From: Orychophragmus violaceus
Taxonomy: Eukaryota; Streptophyta; Magnoliopsida; Brassicales; Brassicaceae
Assembly: GCA_030180135.1 (NCBI GenBank)
Contig: CM058230.1
Coordinates: forward strand, 12,525,082-12,589,081
DNA: 64,000 nt
Direction: 5' to 3'
Shown: piece after piece, positions 26,938-39,735 of the stretch
Layout of the letters: each line of letters begins with the position of its first letter
Numbering within the stretch: position 1 is the stretch's first letter
Made by a program: the position numbers and the translations under genes
The notes under the pieces: model-generated
What the model was told of the DNA's origin: nothing
The model's input: only the letters and a program-made list of their open reading frames with translations
Databases searched by the model: none

Positions 26938-28145
26938 TCATGTATGTAGGCAGAGCCATTGCAACGGCCTTGAGGAGGATCTCTTTCCCTGCCGGAGATA
27001 AGAATTTGTGCTGCCAATTGGATATTTTTTTTTCTGCATTCTCTCCTTAATGTAGCTCAATATGGACACCTTTGCACTTCCAAACGATTCTGGAAGCCCG
27101 AGGTATTGTCCCTCTCCTCCCTCCTGCTGAATGCACATCTTCTCCTTAATCTCTTCTCTCCTTTGGGCCGGGATCAGCTTACCGAAATATATGCTGGATT
27201 TTTGATAGTTGATCCTTTGTCCAGAGGCTAAACTGAACTTTTCTAGGATTGCTAGCAGGATACTCATCTCCTCTTCATTAGATTTGCAGTAGAACATGCT
27301 ATCGACTGCAAAGAAGAGATGAGATACCGATGGAGCTCTCCTTGCCACCTTGAGACCAGTGACCCTTCCTGCTTTCTCTGCCTTTTCTAGCATTCTTACC
27401 AAGATTTCCGAGCATATCACGAAGAGGTATGGGGATAGGGGGTCGCCCTGTCTAATACCTCTAGTCGGCCTAATGTCTCCATAAGTCTGCCCATTTATAA
27501 GAACTTGATAAGAAATAGACGATACGCATTTCATGATTAGCTTGATCCACCTTCGGTCAAAACCAAGAGTAGCTAAAGCATTCTCCAAAAAGGATCACTC
27601 AACCCGGCAAAAGCCTTAGATAGGTCAGTTTTGACTGCTATGAACTCCTCTGCACATTTATTCTTTGAGTTGAGAGCATGAAGAAGCTCGTGGGCTATAA
27701 AAATGTTGTCTGTTTTAAGTCTTCCTTTGACGAAGGCTGCTTGAGTTTCAGAGATCAGCTGAGGTAGCACCTTCTTGAGCCTGTTAGCGAGAACTTTGGC
27801 CAGGATTTTGTAGAGAACATTACTTAAGCTAATAGGCCTGAACTCTGGCATATGGACAGATTTCAACTTCTTGGGTATGAGGCAAATGTTAGTCTGGTTA
27901 ATGTCCTCCTCAAGCTGCCCAGTTTCAAAGAAAGTCTGAATGAGTTTGAATACATCCTCCCCCACTTCATCCCAAAATTTATGATAAAAGTACCCATTTA
28001 AACCATCAAGACATGGACACTTATATGGATTAATATCAAATACGGCTTTACGAACTTCCTCTCGTGTCACTTGCTTCAGCAGATCTTTGTTCTCGTCAAG
28101 AGAGACGGCCCTCTTCTGGTCAAAGTACAAATCATCATCACTCAA
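26938..28145 (-). pseudogene. LINE ORF2 reverse transcriptase
   Basis: 28145-27573 carries EFRPISLSNVLYKILAKVLA, QAAFVKGRLKTDNIFIAHEL and KTDLSKAF. 27588-26938 continues with GDIRPTRGIRQGDPLSPYLF. The active-site motif there reads FAVDS instead of FADDS, a lost catalytic aspartate. The two frames overlap at a frameshift near 27580. Confidence 0.9.
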
Positions 28146-28411
28146 GTGTATGCCAATGTCTTCTGATCCAAACAGTTTCTTGAAATAGCTTTATGCTACC
28201 TTCCCAAGATCTGATTCTGCAAACCACTCCTTGCCTTCTTCATCGACGAGGCTGTGTATTCTATTCTGCGCCCTTCTATTCTTCGTGGCTGCATGATATG
28301 TCTTCGTGTTTTTGCACCATTTCTCAGCCAATTCATTCTAATCTTGAGATGCCAGAAAGTTTCTTCGTTGCGATATTCAGTACTTAGTTCCTTCTTCAGA
28401 CTCTTGATTTC

Positions 28412-29349
28412 CTAGAAATCTGGTTTTGGTAGCCTTGTGGCTGCATCAATTTGATGGTGCAACTCCTGAATTCTTAAAGCAGAATTAGCCTTGTTTCTTC
28501 TTTTCCATCTAGAAATAGCTTTACGACAGTCTCTTATCTTTTCGGATATAGTTATATCGTCTCCATCTCCTTTTTGCCAGTCCTCAACCACAATGTTTCT
28601 GAAACCTTCCTTTTGAACTAATTTGTGGTCGTATTTGAAACTAGCTTGCTTCCTCATACGGTCCCCAAGTAAACAAGTTATTAGGGGGCTGTGATCTGAG
28701 CTGATTTTTTTCAGGTAGATAGTTGTTGCATGCGGAAATGTCTCCATCCATTCTTGATTCGCAATAGTCCTTTATAGTCGGCATTGCACCAGTTCATTAT
28801 TTCGAAAACCATACCATGAGAACTGGTAACCGGAATGCTTAATGTCCCAAAGTCGACAACATCTCAACATCTATCTAAAGTCAAGGCTTTCTTCATCAGT
28901 TCTTTGGCGTCCTCCTTTCTTCTCTGCAGGGTCCGTAAGTTCATTAAAGTCACCTGTTAGAACCCAAGGTCCTTTCCTTTCCAGCCCTATTCTAGACAGA
29001 CGTTCCCAGACCTTAGCTCTCATCTTTTTAATAGGGTCACCATAGATACATGTGAGATAAAAAAAACCTTATCCTCCCAAGTGACCATAGTATCTATCAT
29101 TCTCTTATCTGAATAGTTGATTTTGACTGAGCAAGCTTCCTTCCACATCAGTGCCAGTCCTCCACTCTTACCAACTGGTTCAACCGTGTATAAATCATGA
29201 AAGCCCAACTGAACCACTATCTTTTCCAAACAATTTATCATGTTTTTGGTCTCACAGAGGAATAGAATATCAGGAAAGTATTGACCATTTACTTCCTTTA
29301 GTTGACGAACTGTCGGGGTATTCCCCACCCCCTGACAGTTCCAACTCAA
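28412..29349 (-). pseudogene. LINE ORF2 AP-type endonuclease
   Basis: MSWNCQGVGNTPTVRQLKEV at the start, then PDILFLCETKN and GLALMWKEACSV, are typical of the endonuclease/exonuclease/phosphatase domain of plant L1 elements. DHSPLI appears in the following frame (28747-28412). The start at 29349 is the expected ORF2 start. Frameshifts near 29020 and 28750 break the domain. Confidence 0.88.
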
Positions 29350-29354
29350 GATCC

Positions 29355-30877
29355 TTATTGGGGACTCGAAGGGTTGGTATTAAACATCAACCCTTCTTTC
29401 AAATTTTTACCTTCCACACCAGCCGCATTTACAGCAAAGTGTTTCTGGTCATGAGCTGCCATATCGGCAGAATGAGCTGCAATAATTGCAGAATGAGTAT
29501 TCACTGGACCCAGACCCTTTTCTCCCAGCCTGGAGAAAACTGATGGTGAAGGATCCTTCTTCTCGGATGAGCTATTCCTTGCTTTTTTCACGTTTCTATC
29601 TTCACTACTGCTCAATCTTTGCTTTTTGCGAGGTTGCTGGTCCTGGGAATTGGATTTAGGAGAGTTAGTGCCCAATCTTTGGAAGACACTGAATCCTTGC
29701 TTGGAGTATCGCAATATTTCTGCTCATCTCTCGAGCTTGATTTTTCCTTAGGGGAACTGAGCCTTTGAAAAACAGATAGACCTTTATTTGCTCGAGCTAA
29801 GAAAGATTCTTCCCCTGACGATGGAATTTGGCCCTTATCAGTAGATTTTGATTTTCTATGGGATGAATGAACCGATTCACCAAGGCTAGCTGAGCTACCT
29901 CCCTCTGATGCTTTTCTCTCAGGTTGCACTTCTTTCTTCCTCCATCTCTACTTTGCTGTCTGAGTTGTTTCCTTGGAGGCTCCCCAATTTAGCCTTTCCT
30001 TAGCACCCCTTTTCTTCTGGGATATAAAGGAATTGGTAAGATCTTTCTCAGCTTTTTTCTTAGCTACATTTCTCTTACGAGGGTCTTCAGTAGCTATTTC
30101 TTTGCCCTTTGTGGATGGACCTGAGGCTGAGGAGGCTTTGTTCTTTCCACTAATTGGCTGGACTAGGCTTCTGGGTTCATCGAGAATGGGTAGCTGAAAG
30201 GGGCATGACTTCTGGTCATGAGTGAGCCGTTTGCAACTGAAGCAGGCTTTAAGAAGTTTTTCATACTCCAACTCCGTCTGAATCCTTTCTCCCGCTTTGA
30301 AGTTAGCCATTCTCCGGAAGTGAAGTGGCTGGTCCGCTTTAACCCAGGCGTGAGCTCGAACATACTCCAATGATTCAGAGTTTTTCGCGTGCAGCTCTAT
30401 TGTATCAATTCTTCCAAGTGGAGATATTAGACTCTCCACAACATGACGCTTCAGGAGATGGATGGGCAGTCCTTTGATGCGTATCCAGAAGGGGATTAGA
30501 TTTTCAAAATCTGGTCCTGGGTTTGGTGTCCATTGCTCTAGAGCTACCATCCACCCATTCACAAATCAAGGTCCTTTAGTCAGGACATAGTTAAGATCTC
30601 TCTCACACTCGAATATGAACTGTGCTTGTCTCTCTCCTATCCCACGACCTTTTACCCTGTCTTCTAAACCCCATATCGGAGGAAGGGCTTTGACAAGGCC
30701 TCCAACCTTGTGAGCAGCCGGGTTGAGACAACGAACAATGACGCTCAGTGTATTTTCCTCTATAAGGTCTTCTATTTCCAGATCCGGCATTTCTACTTCT
30801 TCACCTTCCTCAAGGAGGTTCCTTTCCTTGAGCTCATCCATGAGCGAGGGTTCCTTTTTCTTCTTTGGTCGATACAT
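29355..30877 (-). pseudogene. LINE ORF1, DUF4283 / zinc-knuckle protein
   Basis: Frames 30877-30566, 30562-29948, 29929-29612 and 29714-29355 together cover ORF1. Features are an acidic N-terminus, a DUF4283-like stretch, the single zinc knuckle CFSCKRLTHDQKSC (the second position is normally GH; here LTH) and a Lys/Ser-rich tail with a twice-repeated S-V-F-Q-R-L motif. One stop and two frameshifts interrupt it. The product would bind element RNA. Confidence 0.82.
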
Positions 30878-31099
30878 CGATGAGGGTTGGGTATTTCGTC
30901 AATCTTCGAGGAATAGGGAAATCTGAGAGAGCCAATCGTCGAATCAGGTTACCAAAACCTAGTGAGCAATGATTTAGTCGGAGGGACTCACTGAAGGAAG
31001 ACTCAGGGTTCAGATCTAGCGGCGGCGGAATCGCTGTTGGTAGAGAAAAAAGTGTACGGAAACCCTAGTCATTGCTTGGTTTTTAATACCATGTTAATT

Positions 31100-32830
31100 A
31101 AGATTATATATAATGGGGATGTTGTAAAAAAAATTCAACAATTGTAAAAAAATTTGAACTACAATGGGATGTTGTAAAATTAAAATTCTACGTGACAAAA
31201 ACAAATGTTGTAAACTTTAAACACCCGTGAAAATTAATTGTGTGACCAATTTTTTTTATATATATATATGTGTGACACATGAATATTAATGATTATATGT
31301 TAATTTTTGGTGTTTTTCCTTTCTCATCATTTATTTAACATTAATTATTTCATAATAATTATAATTACAATCTACAATTTTTATATCAAAATTAATCATT
31401 TTTACTCTGTAAATAGAAAATTATTTTATTTAATTTAGACACATAAAAATTAGTATTTTTACTATTAAAAAAAAAGAAAAAAAGTGGTGGGGTAGAATGT
31501 TATAATTTTATTTAACAAAACCAATATAGATGAAAAAATTGAATGAATGTTGAATTCTGATTTGAAAAAAAAAAACTGATGTGGAAGATGTTGATAACTC
31601 AAACCATTGTAGATATATGTTTCAAACTCAAAATCAATTGACAATGATTGAATTGAACCTTTTACATATTAGTGTTTGTCCTTTTAAAGTTCGGATGGAT
31701 GTAAGATCCTAACACTAAATTGTATTAAAACTACACATACCGATTTAAAGCCTTTATTCAAAAGAAAAACATCAACCAATATTCAAGTTTTTAATTTTTT
31801 GGTGTAACACGTCGATATACATGGCATCAATAGCACGTTTAATTCGAACCGTGAAGATTGAAACGTGCAAGGAAGAAGGTCCGATCTGCAAAATGGTACC
31901 ATTCAAAGAAAATAACACGTCCATATACCTTGAATATGAACTTTTTGAGTATTTTATATTGGAAAATGTACTAGTTAAAAGTCAATTCTTGGACGTTGAT
32001 TCATAACATTATCCACCTTTCTCGATCGGTGAATAAAACTACGTTGTTTTCCAAGGCATTATTTTATTTTAATGCTTAGAATCAGTATATAGTTGAAAAA
32101 TAGTGTAAATATATCAGTCGTTTATATACTCAACATATAACAGTAAATTTAGAGTTATGGTTTTTTATTACATAAAATCTTCAGTTACAAATAATGATCG
32201 TAAATCAGACGATTATAACTTAAATGGTCTTTTTTGGATCAATAACTTAAATGGTCTTAACCTATTAACTTGTTAGTTAATTGGTTGTGATAGGTCAAAA
32301 CACTGTCGGCGATGTGGACTTAACATCACAATATAAGAACTGTAGTTTTCATGGATTCAGACACATGGGGTGGGAGATTTTGACACTGAAGGCCCAAATG
32401 AAGACAAGAAGAATGGAAAATTAGGGACTGGTCTTAACTTTGGGACTATGCTTGTCTGAAGTTGAAAAAAACCTACCAAAGTGCCCATTTGTGTATTTTT
32501 TAAATGTGCATACATATTATTTTATTTAACACTCCAACATAATGTTCCACCATGAAGGGGACATCTCCCCTTAGCTTTCCCTTTCTCATTATTCTTGTAG
32601 TTTTATACTTTTGTGTTTGGTACAACTAATTGAAAAAGAAGTATAATTTGTATGAGAAACATTATAAGAAAAAGACTTACTAGACGCATTATCCTAATAC
32701 TAATGATGTTGTCTTTCACTTCCTCAAGCAAACCTCGTGACTCATGACACTAATTAAATATACATGTAAATGGGGCATATTGCTCTTTTATCTATTTCTT
32801 GCAAATTTGCAATATATGTTGGTGTTGTGA
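31100..32830. other. AT-rich intergenic DNA
   Basis: No gene, RNA or element end supported. The 61-residue frame at 31821-32006 has no family resemblance. Confidence 0.5.
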
Positions 32831-33449
32831 GAGCTTCTCCAATGCAACTGCATAACACCAAATTTTGGTGTAAAAGTGCTTCAATGGGACTTCATTTGTG
32901 ACACCAAATATTTTTTTTTTTTTTTGTGAATAGTGTTATACCAAATTTTAATATATTTTGAAATTGTTATTTTGAAATTGATTATATTTTAATCATATGA
33001 TTAAATTGTTATTTTTCAAATAATTATCAGATTAATTTTGTAAAATACTATTTTTAATATAATTAATATATAATATTAATTTGAAAATGATATTTTAATT
33101 AAAAAATTAATTAAAAATACATAACATATTAAAGATTATTTAAAACAATTGAAAATAAAATTACGTAATTAAAATCAAACACACATAAAAATGTATTTCG
33201 ATTTTATAAATTTATTTTATCATTTATAATTTCCTATTAAATGTATAATTAATAAAATAGTTAATAATTGTCAAAATATTAAAAATAAATATATTCTTAT
33301 ATTTATTAATATAATAATAATAATAAAATATTTTTTAGTGTGAAATTTGGTGTTTGTGGTTGGAGATGAAAAATAAAGTGGAACACCAAAACAACAAATT
33401 TGGTGTGAGAATAACACTAAATTTGGTGTTATAGTTGGAGTTGCCCTGA
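32828..33449. mobile_element. MITE, PIF/Harbinger-like
   Basis: Element 32831-33446 (616 bp) is flanked by TGA on each side. The left end GAGCTTCTCCAATGCAACTG and right end (reverse complement) GGGCAACTCCAACTATAACA both lead into ACACCAAATTT. The interior is very AT-rich with no ORF. The GGGCAxCTCCAA termini and 3-bp duplication suggest the Harbinger/Tourist type, although TGA is not the usual TWA target. Confidence 0.7.
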
Positions 33450-34748
33450 GAGATGATCCTTATTTGACATAGGCATAATGAAATCACGAAGGAGAACACC
33501 AATTAGAAAAAAAAACCTCTTTAAGAAAGTATGTGAGGTATTTTTGTAAATCTATAAGGAATTAATTCTTGATGGTTAATGACTAACACTAATAATGTAT
33601 AATGGTTAAATGTAAGTATTTATGTGGTAATTTTTCTGCATTTGTATCGTTTCCGCATAAAATAAAAGAGATTTCGAAGGTATTTAAAAACCTTTTGCTT
33701 GTTTTTTGTGTGTTCTTGGTCTCGTTTATCTCTCTGATTCTCTAATTAAGTTTAAGGAATTGCTTTCAGTATTTTGAAAAAGTGCCGGTCTTATCATTTG
33801 TAGAATTTAGGATAATATTCGGTTACCCCATTCTCAGGTATTGACGAATCTTCAAATCAGTATCCTCTCGCCATCCTTTAGTTTAGTAGAATAACATGTT
33901 TTTTTCCATGGTCTTTCGTAATCTGTTTTTGTAAGGTAAGTCTCTACTAAGGAAGCAAAGTTCTAGATTTAGACCCTTTTGGAAGAAGATTAGGCGGGTA
34001 GGAGTTAGATTCTCGATAATTGCTTATTAAATTCTGGGTATTCGTTTTGTTTTAGTCGACAAGGATTTGTGAACTTTGGAGTTTTCTCTTCTGGTTCTTC
34101 TCCGACTTTTCCGGTAATTTCGAGAGTTCTCTTATTGGCCTTAAAATTATGTTTGGCGCTTTCTTTGCATTTGGCTTGAAGTTTTGGAAATTTTATTTCC
34201 ATGGTTTTCTCTGTTGTATGTCAAAATTGTATTTTGGTGTTGTATTATATAATAAAAACAGTGTTAAAAAATTAAAAATATACATTATGTCTTTGCTTTA
34301 AAGACCATCTCACCAATCTGTTTTAGTCTCAGTTAAATATATGAAAAGTTGTTTTCAGTTAGATTAACTTTGCAATATCCCAAATTGTTAGATGAGTTTT
34401 GCCAGTCAGTTGTATTGATTATGTATATGTTAATCTAAATGAATTTATTCGGTAACTGAAATCCAAATTTAATACCGTAAACGCTAGTATTACTTAATTT
34501 AAAATTTTGATTACATGGGCCATCCCTAAGAATATTTGGACCTGATTTTGTGTTCGCACAAGTAACCCAAATCAGGTAAAGTTACCTGCTAACTGGGCCT
34601 ATGTACCCGAGAGACAGAAAGGCGAAAGAAACCCCAATTTTATTGATAAGTCTTCAATCTTTGGATATTTAAAAGTTAGTGTCTTAAATAAAATCGTTTT
34701 GGTTATTAGCGTTTAAGCTCACCATCCTTTAATTTGGCACAAACACCC
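33450..34748. other. Intergenic DNA, nothing recognised
   Basis: No supported feature. Some moderately GC-rich sequence at 33640-34200 has no coding signal. Confidence 0.5.
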
Positions 34749-35616
34749 TCTCTTACTCAGTGCCGATCCTGAAATATATGAGGTCCAATACGAAACTAAA
34801 ATTTGGAGCCCTAAATAATATAAAATAAAATATTAAAATATTAAAAAAACTCAAGTTTGCAATTAAAAAATTACAATATCCTCGAAACTAATAAAAAATC
34901 TATTAATTCTTGAAAATAGATTTTCTTGCATTTTTTCTTGCAAAATCATCCAACAAACTTTCATAATCAAGGTTTTTGACCATGTCTTTTTCAATCGATA
35001 ACATGGCCAAACTGTTTAACCTTTCCAGTGATATAGTTGACCGTAAGTAAGATTTTATCAACTTCAGTTTTGAAAAACTTATTTCGGCCGATGCAACTGA
35101 AACTGGGATTGTGAGCATTATTACATAGGCAATCCATATATTCGGATAACACTTCTTGTATCTCCTTAGAAAGTCTAGTACTTCCACACTCTTCTTGATA
35201 TCTTTCGGTAGAACTTGTCGAAGAATCTTGATTTTAGAAAATAAATTGTTTCCATCGACATCTGAACGTTCTCCATACAACTCAACCTAATAACTAATAT
35301 CAAATTTTTTTAATTATTATTTTCATATATTTCTTTTTGTCAAAAAAATTTTCTACGTATTCCTTTTTTTAGGCAATTATCTCCATGTATTCCTTTTGTA
35401 AAGATTCTGTGGGCCCATATTGTTAATCTTTTATAATTAAATTTAAATTTTTAATGCCTTCTTCAATTTACCTGGCTTAAGAAGCTGTAATCATAATTGA
35501 TTTCCATTATAACAAATAGAAATCTAAAAAAAAGTGGGCCCCAATTTTTTCCCAAAATTCTGGAGCCCTACACCAATGTTTCTTCGGTTTTGGTTCAGGA
35601 CCGGGCCTGTCTTACT
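34749..35616 (-). mobile_element. hAT transposon remnant
   Basis: TCTTACT flanks the element at 34749-34755 and 35610-35616 (7 of the expected 8 bp). The left terminus is CAGTGCCGATCCTGAA. The right, reverse-complemented, is CAGGCCCGGTCCTGAA. The 854-bp body keeps only the 3' end of the transposase gene, so it is an internally deleted, non-autonomous copy. Confidence 0.85.
34903..35280 (-). pseudogene. hAT transposase C-terminal (dimerisation) fragment
   Basis: The 125-residue frame contains IPVSVASAEISFSKLKLIKS and LRSTISLERLNSLAMLSIEK, the hAT family C-terminal dimerisation signature (usually SAERSFSKLKLIK). The zinc finger and catalytic parts are missing. It belongs to the TTF-type zinc-finger/hAT group common in plants. 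Confidence 0.88.
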
Positions 35617-36047
35617 AGGACACAATTGTTAAATGAGTTCTTATAGCAGAGAAGGGTTGGTTCTACTTATCAAAAGCTAGTAGTTTTAGGTCCCCTGTGA
35701 TGCTAAAGTCAATGATTGTTTCATGGTTAATCACATGCTAGACGATGAACTTTCTTCTTAGTGGAAACATGTACATGCTCTTGAATTAAGACCATCATGC
35801 ACCTTGCATACCGTTAAGGCTACCAAATTACAGCGGAAGAAAACATGGCGACAGTAATCAAACCATTTCTATACGTTTTGGAGAATGTAACTGGTAGATT
35901 CCCAAAGTCTCACCCATTCATCTATAAAAGTCTCATTATTTTCTCTTTCTTTTTGTTTTTCCACAAATAAAAAGAGAATATTGAACAAAAAGGTATTGTT
36001 CAGATTATTTTCGAGTAAGCAGATTTTGTATATCTTCTTTAGGTTCT
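35617..36047. other. Spacer / 3' flank of the galactosyltransferase gene
   Basis: AT-rich. No element or gene seen. Confidence 0.5.
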
Positions 36048-38208
36048 TTACAAAACAAAATGTTCATCTTCTCTTGTCACTTTATCTTGATTACCTTCGC
36101 CACACAAAGCATGAACCATCCACATTCTATCGACCGAGTTGCATACCCCACTACACTTCCAATCAAATGACGCCACACACACTTCTCCAGCTTCTGCCCT
36201 CATATTACAATCTTTAAGAAAGAGTCCAAAGGGAGAAAGAAAAAGAGTTAGTAACCACATGAGATAAAAAAACTCAAATAATTATTTACAAACTTTTAAA
36301 GTATACTAAAACAAATATAGCCTTTTCACCTGTAGGAGTACCACAACAGAAATTACGATCATCGATCTGCTCAACCTCAAGACCGATAAACCATGACCCG
36401 ATTGTCACATCTTCATTTGCATACTTGTGCAAAATTGGCCTGCAAAAGTCAAACATCCAAATGTTATATGATAATAATCATTTCCGACCAAATAGTTAGT
36501 TACTTACTGGTTGTTAGATATGTATGTGGCAAGATCCTTTGAGATGGCATATATTTGCCCTGTAGCATGTCGAAAATATTTGTTACCTTCCTCTCCGAAT
36601 TTCCAAAACTCGGGTTCACGATACTTGGCCGTCCTTCACATTTTCATAAATAAAAACTGCTTTAAAATCTAATATAGGGAAATTTCAAAAACATATTGAG
36701 ATTATTACTTTTTAGTTAGAACAGGTCCAGACTTCATACATCCAATGTAGACCCTCGGCTTATGTCGGTGAAAAGCTAATGTGGAACCAAGCATACCTAA
36801 AAAAGGCAAAGACATGAGCAAATATATTTAACAAATTTAATTCAATATAGGGTAGATGAACAGAGTTTGTTTACCAAGATTGACATGAACATCGTCATCA
36901 ATCTTAACGTAAAACTCAGCATCCCACGTTGCTACTGCACTCGAAAAGAAAGCTTTGGTTTTCGCAGACAGATTATAATATCCTTCAACATGATCCTGCA
37001 AGAGTAAAGAAAAAAAAAAACATTAAAACATATCACGAAAACATTGAAAAAACAAATATCAAGAAAACCGTAAACCAGAAAATATCAATTGTTTTAATAA
37101 ATCTCACCAGCCTAAAGAAATCTTTGTACTGAGCATCTTCTGAATCAATCTCCTTATCCCATATACTACGTGGATTCGCACTGCCAACAAAATTTTGTAG
37201 ACACACTTGAGTAAGAGTCTCAATCTAATAATAATAAATAAAACCATTAGACTATATTGCATTCTATAATTAAATATTCCATGAATTAACCTATGTCCAA
37301 TCATGAATTTGACAACAATTCCCTTCTCTTTTTCCAATTTCTCAAGCTTTTCCCCTGAAGATATATAATATAAGATTAGAGACAATGAAGCATGGAAGGA
37401 ATAAGAGATACGAAGGAGTGGTTATCAGAAAATAACCTTGAGGCATCCAAGTCTCTCTAAGTGAATCACGACGTTTTCTACTGCTAAATGCAGTATTGAT
37501 ACCAATCACTATGAAAGCTTTCTTCCTTTGGTTTCCTTTTGTCGTGGAAGTAATTATTGTTGAGACATCAACAATCTGTTGAGAGCTCTGTCTAACAGAG
37601 AGCTGCTTCTGAATCATTGACACTGACTTGTTCAATGATCTGTGTCCATAAGATATACCACCACGATCATCAAAACACTATTCTTTAACATGAAAATGTA
37701 AGATTTACCAAATAAAAATGATTATTATTACTACACTCACTCTATTGCTTTATGGGTTTTCAGAACCTCTTCAATTACATTTTTTTCTTGTGTTTTTCTC
37801 TGCATTTTGGTAAAATTCAAAGATAAGAATATGATCTTTTGAAAATCCAAAATAACATTTGTAACAATGAAGAGATTCAAGATTTAGATTCAGGCAAGGA
37901 GATAAAAGTTTTAAAAGAATACTTTCTCATGAGCATAATCGTTAACTTCCTGATCACGCCGGTGCTGTAAAAGGAGCTGGCTACCAGAATCCGACCCACG
38001 CAATCTGAAAAATGCAGCACAAAAACGATTAAATCGAATATCTAAAAGCAATTAGACATGATTTTATAACGGTAAAGATTAATGAAGGACTACAAAACTC
38101 AATAAAATCAAGAAACCTGGAGGTGAAGATTGCTCCGAGGAAAAAACATGACATGCAGAGAAGTGAAACCCATGTCAGTGATAGTCTCTTCGAGACTTTG
38201 GGCTTCAT
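36048..38208 (-). CDS. B3GALT5: Probable beta-1,3-galactosyltransferase (GT31), DD46 orthologue
   Basis: A Golgi type II membrane enzyme that adds beta-1,3-galactose to glycans. Eleven minus-strand exons were deduced: 38208-38117, 38004-37923, 37799-37741, 37639-37437, 37354-37291, 37180-37108, 36995-36875, 36796-36709, 36633-36508, 36439-36330 and 36211-36048. They give 393 residues in frame (the Arabidopsis protein is about 398). The start MKPKVSKRLSLTWVSLLCMS leads into a membrane anchor at about residues 10-28. The GT31 core has INTAFSSRKRRDSLRETW, the DxD motif in VKIDDDVHV (metal and UDP-sugar binding) and NEDVTIGSWFIGLEVEQIDD. The C-terminal tail after CGEG differs from what I recall. 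Neighbours and sequence match At1g22015. The exact acceptor sugar is not shown by sequence. Confidence 0.93.
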
Positions 38209-38349
38209 CTGGTGTGAAGAGACTAGAGAATGGGACACAAATGAGAGAAGACCACAATAAAAACCGTATAATTTTAACGGAAAGGCAGTAATTTTAAGTA
38301 ACAATCCTTATTTTTATTGCACGTTTGACTATTCAATTCAAAGTATCTC

Positions 38350-38871
38350 TTAGACCATCTCCAATGTATTTCTCTATTTTTATCTCTAAAATAGAGGAAC
38401 TATATAATAGAGGTGGGTTTTGCTCCATTGTATTCCTCTATATTTTTCTCTAAAAAAGAATATTCTCTCTAATATTCTTTTTTTATTTTACTAATAATAC
38501 TTTTAATTTATAAAAGTTACAATTTAGCCCATTTATTTTATTTTTACAATCATAAAATTATAATATTATTTAAATTATATATTAGTTATTAAAATATAAT
38601 AAATTATAATTTATTAGTTTTATATTGTTAGTCATTAAAATATTAATATTTAATTATTTTGGTCATAAATAAAAGTATTTAAAAGTTAATGGACTGATTT
38701 GTAAACTAAAAGTTTACCTCTATTTATAGAGAAAAAAATAGAATTCCTCTATATATAGAGGAAAAAATAGAGATCTCTATTTTAGAGGTGAAAATAGAGG
38801 TGGGTTGAAGTAGATTTGCCTCTAAAATAGAGTTTAGAGGCAAATATAGAGATGGGTTGGAGATGCCCTTA
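38350..38871. mobile_element. MITE, PIF/Harbinger (Tourist) type, just upstream of the galactosyltransferase gene
   Basis: Element 38353-38868 (516 bp) is flanked by TTA on both sides, the standard Harbinger target. The left end GACCATCTCCAATGTATTTC and right end (reverse complement) GGGCATCTCCAACCCATCTC match over the first 12 or so bases with small differences. The interior has paired CTCTATTTTAGAG words near each end that would fold on themselves. It begins about 145 bp upstream of the start codon. Confidence 0.82.
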
Positions 38872-39735
38872 ATAGTTTAGTTCCAGTTATAAAATCAATA
38901 AGAATTTGACTATCAAATAAGTCAATAACTTAAATGGTTTGTTGAATACTGTTTTGTTGAATTTTGTATTTTAATAGAAATGTATACTACTTACTGTTTT
39001 ATTATTTGAGAAAATATTTTTTTTTTCTAAAATAAAACATTATTAATTATCTATCTAAATACAATTTAACCATTAATAAAATTACCACAGAGTATCAATG
39101 ATCATAAAACATAATAAATTACAAAAGTTTACATTAAAAATTGAAATATTTTCTAATTTGAGACAAAAATATTTCCAAAAATGTCAAGTATTAAAAACTG
39201 AGATAATGGTAATTTATTTTCAAAGTGAATTACCAGCTACAATAAGATGAAATCAGAATATTTAAAGAAATGGTTTATGTACTTATTAAAATATAGGATT
39301 TGTTATAAATAATGATTATTCATTAATCTATATTCGAAGAAGATGAATCACTACCACTTGTCATAATATGGTTTGAGAAGAGAGAAAAATTAAAGAGAGC
39401 ACATGACATTACACTTATCACCATTTTAAGAGTTTTGTAGTTTGCTATAAAAGAAAGATTTTTCTTTCTCCATTTACATCAACGATTGTAAAGAGAGAGA
39501 TAATAAAAGAGATTGTAAGAACAAAATAAATATAAAGAGAAAACTTTGTCTTTCTCTCATCTCTTCGATGTCTCTTATTTTTTTTATACACATAAATATA
39601 TTATTCATATATATATATATATATTTATAAACATCTCACTTTTAATAATAATTTTATAACACATTATCAACACAATCGTCTCTTGATACATTCATATACC
39701 AAAATATGAGGTTTGGTAAGGTTTTATTATATTCA
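38872..39735. other. AT-rich spacer before the CACTA element
   Basis: Contains an (AT)n tract near 39608-39630. The stretch 39640-39680 (TTTATAACACATTATCAACAC) resembles the LTR/primer-site junction of some plant copia elements, but no second LTR was found. Confidence 0.45.

Larger units (their letters stand above)
25152..31099 (-). mobile_element. Near full-length L1-type LINE with 16-bp target-site duplication
   Basis: TAATACCATGTTAATT occurs at 25152-25167 and 31084-31099. The element (25168-31083, 5916 bp) reads on the minus strand and ends in an A-run (T(12) on the plus strand at about 25166-25178). Protein order is ORF1 nucleic-acid-binding protein, then AP endonuclease, reverse transcriptase, a zf-RVT Cys/His segment and RNase H. 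A handful of frameshifts break both ORFs, so it is full in structure but inactive. The intact duplication indicates a fairly recent insertion. Confidence 0.93.

Noticed and set aside
29973..30926. Plus-strand frames opposite the LINE
   Set aside because: Shadows of LINE ORF1 on the other strand.
31821..32006. 61-codon plus-strand frame starting MASIARLIRTVKIETCKEE
   Set aside because: No family match that I can recognise, surrounded by AT-rich DNA, no splice or promoter support.
39320..39690. Possible solo LTR of another copia element ending TTTTATAACA with a TATCAACAC primer-like site
   Set aside because: Only one junction resembles an LTR/primer site. No second LTR, no start and no target duplication could be found.
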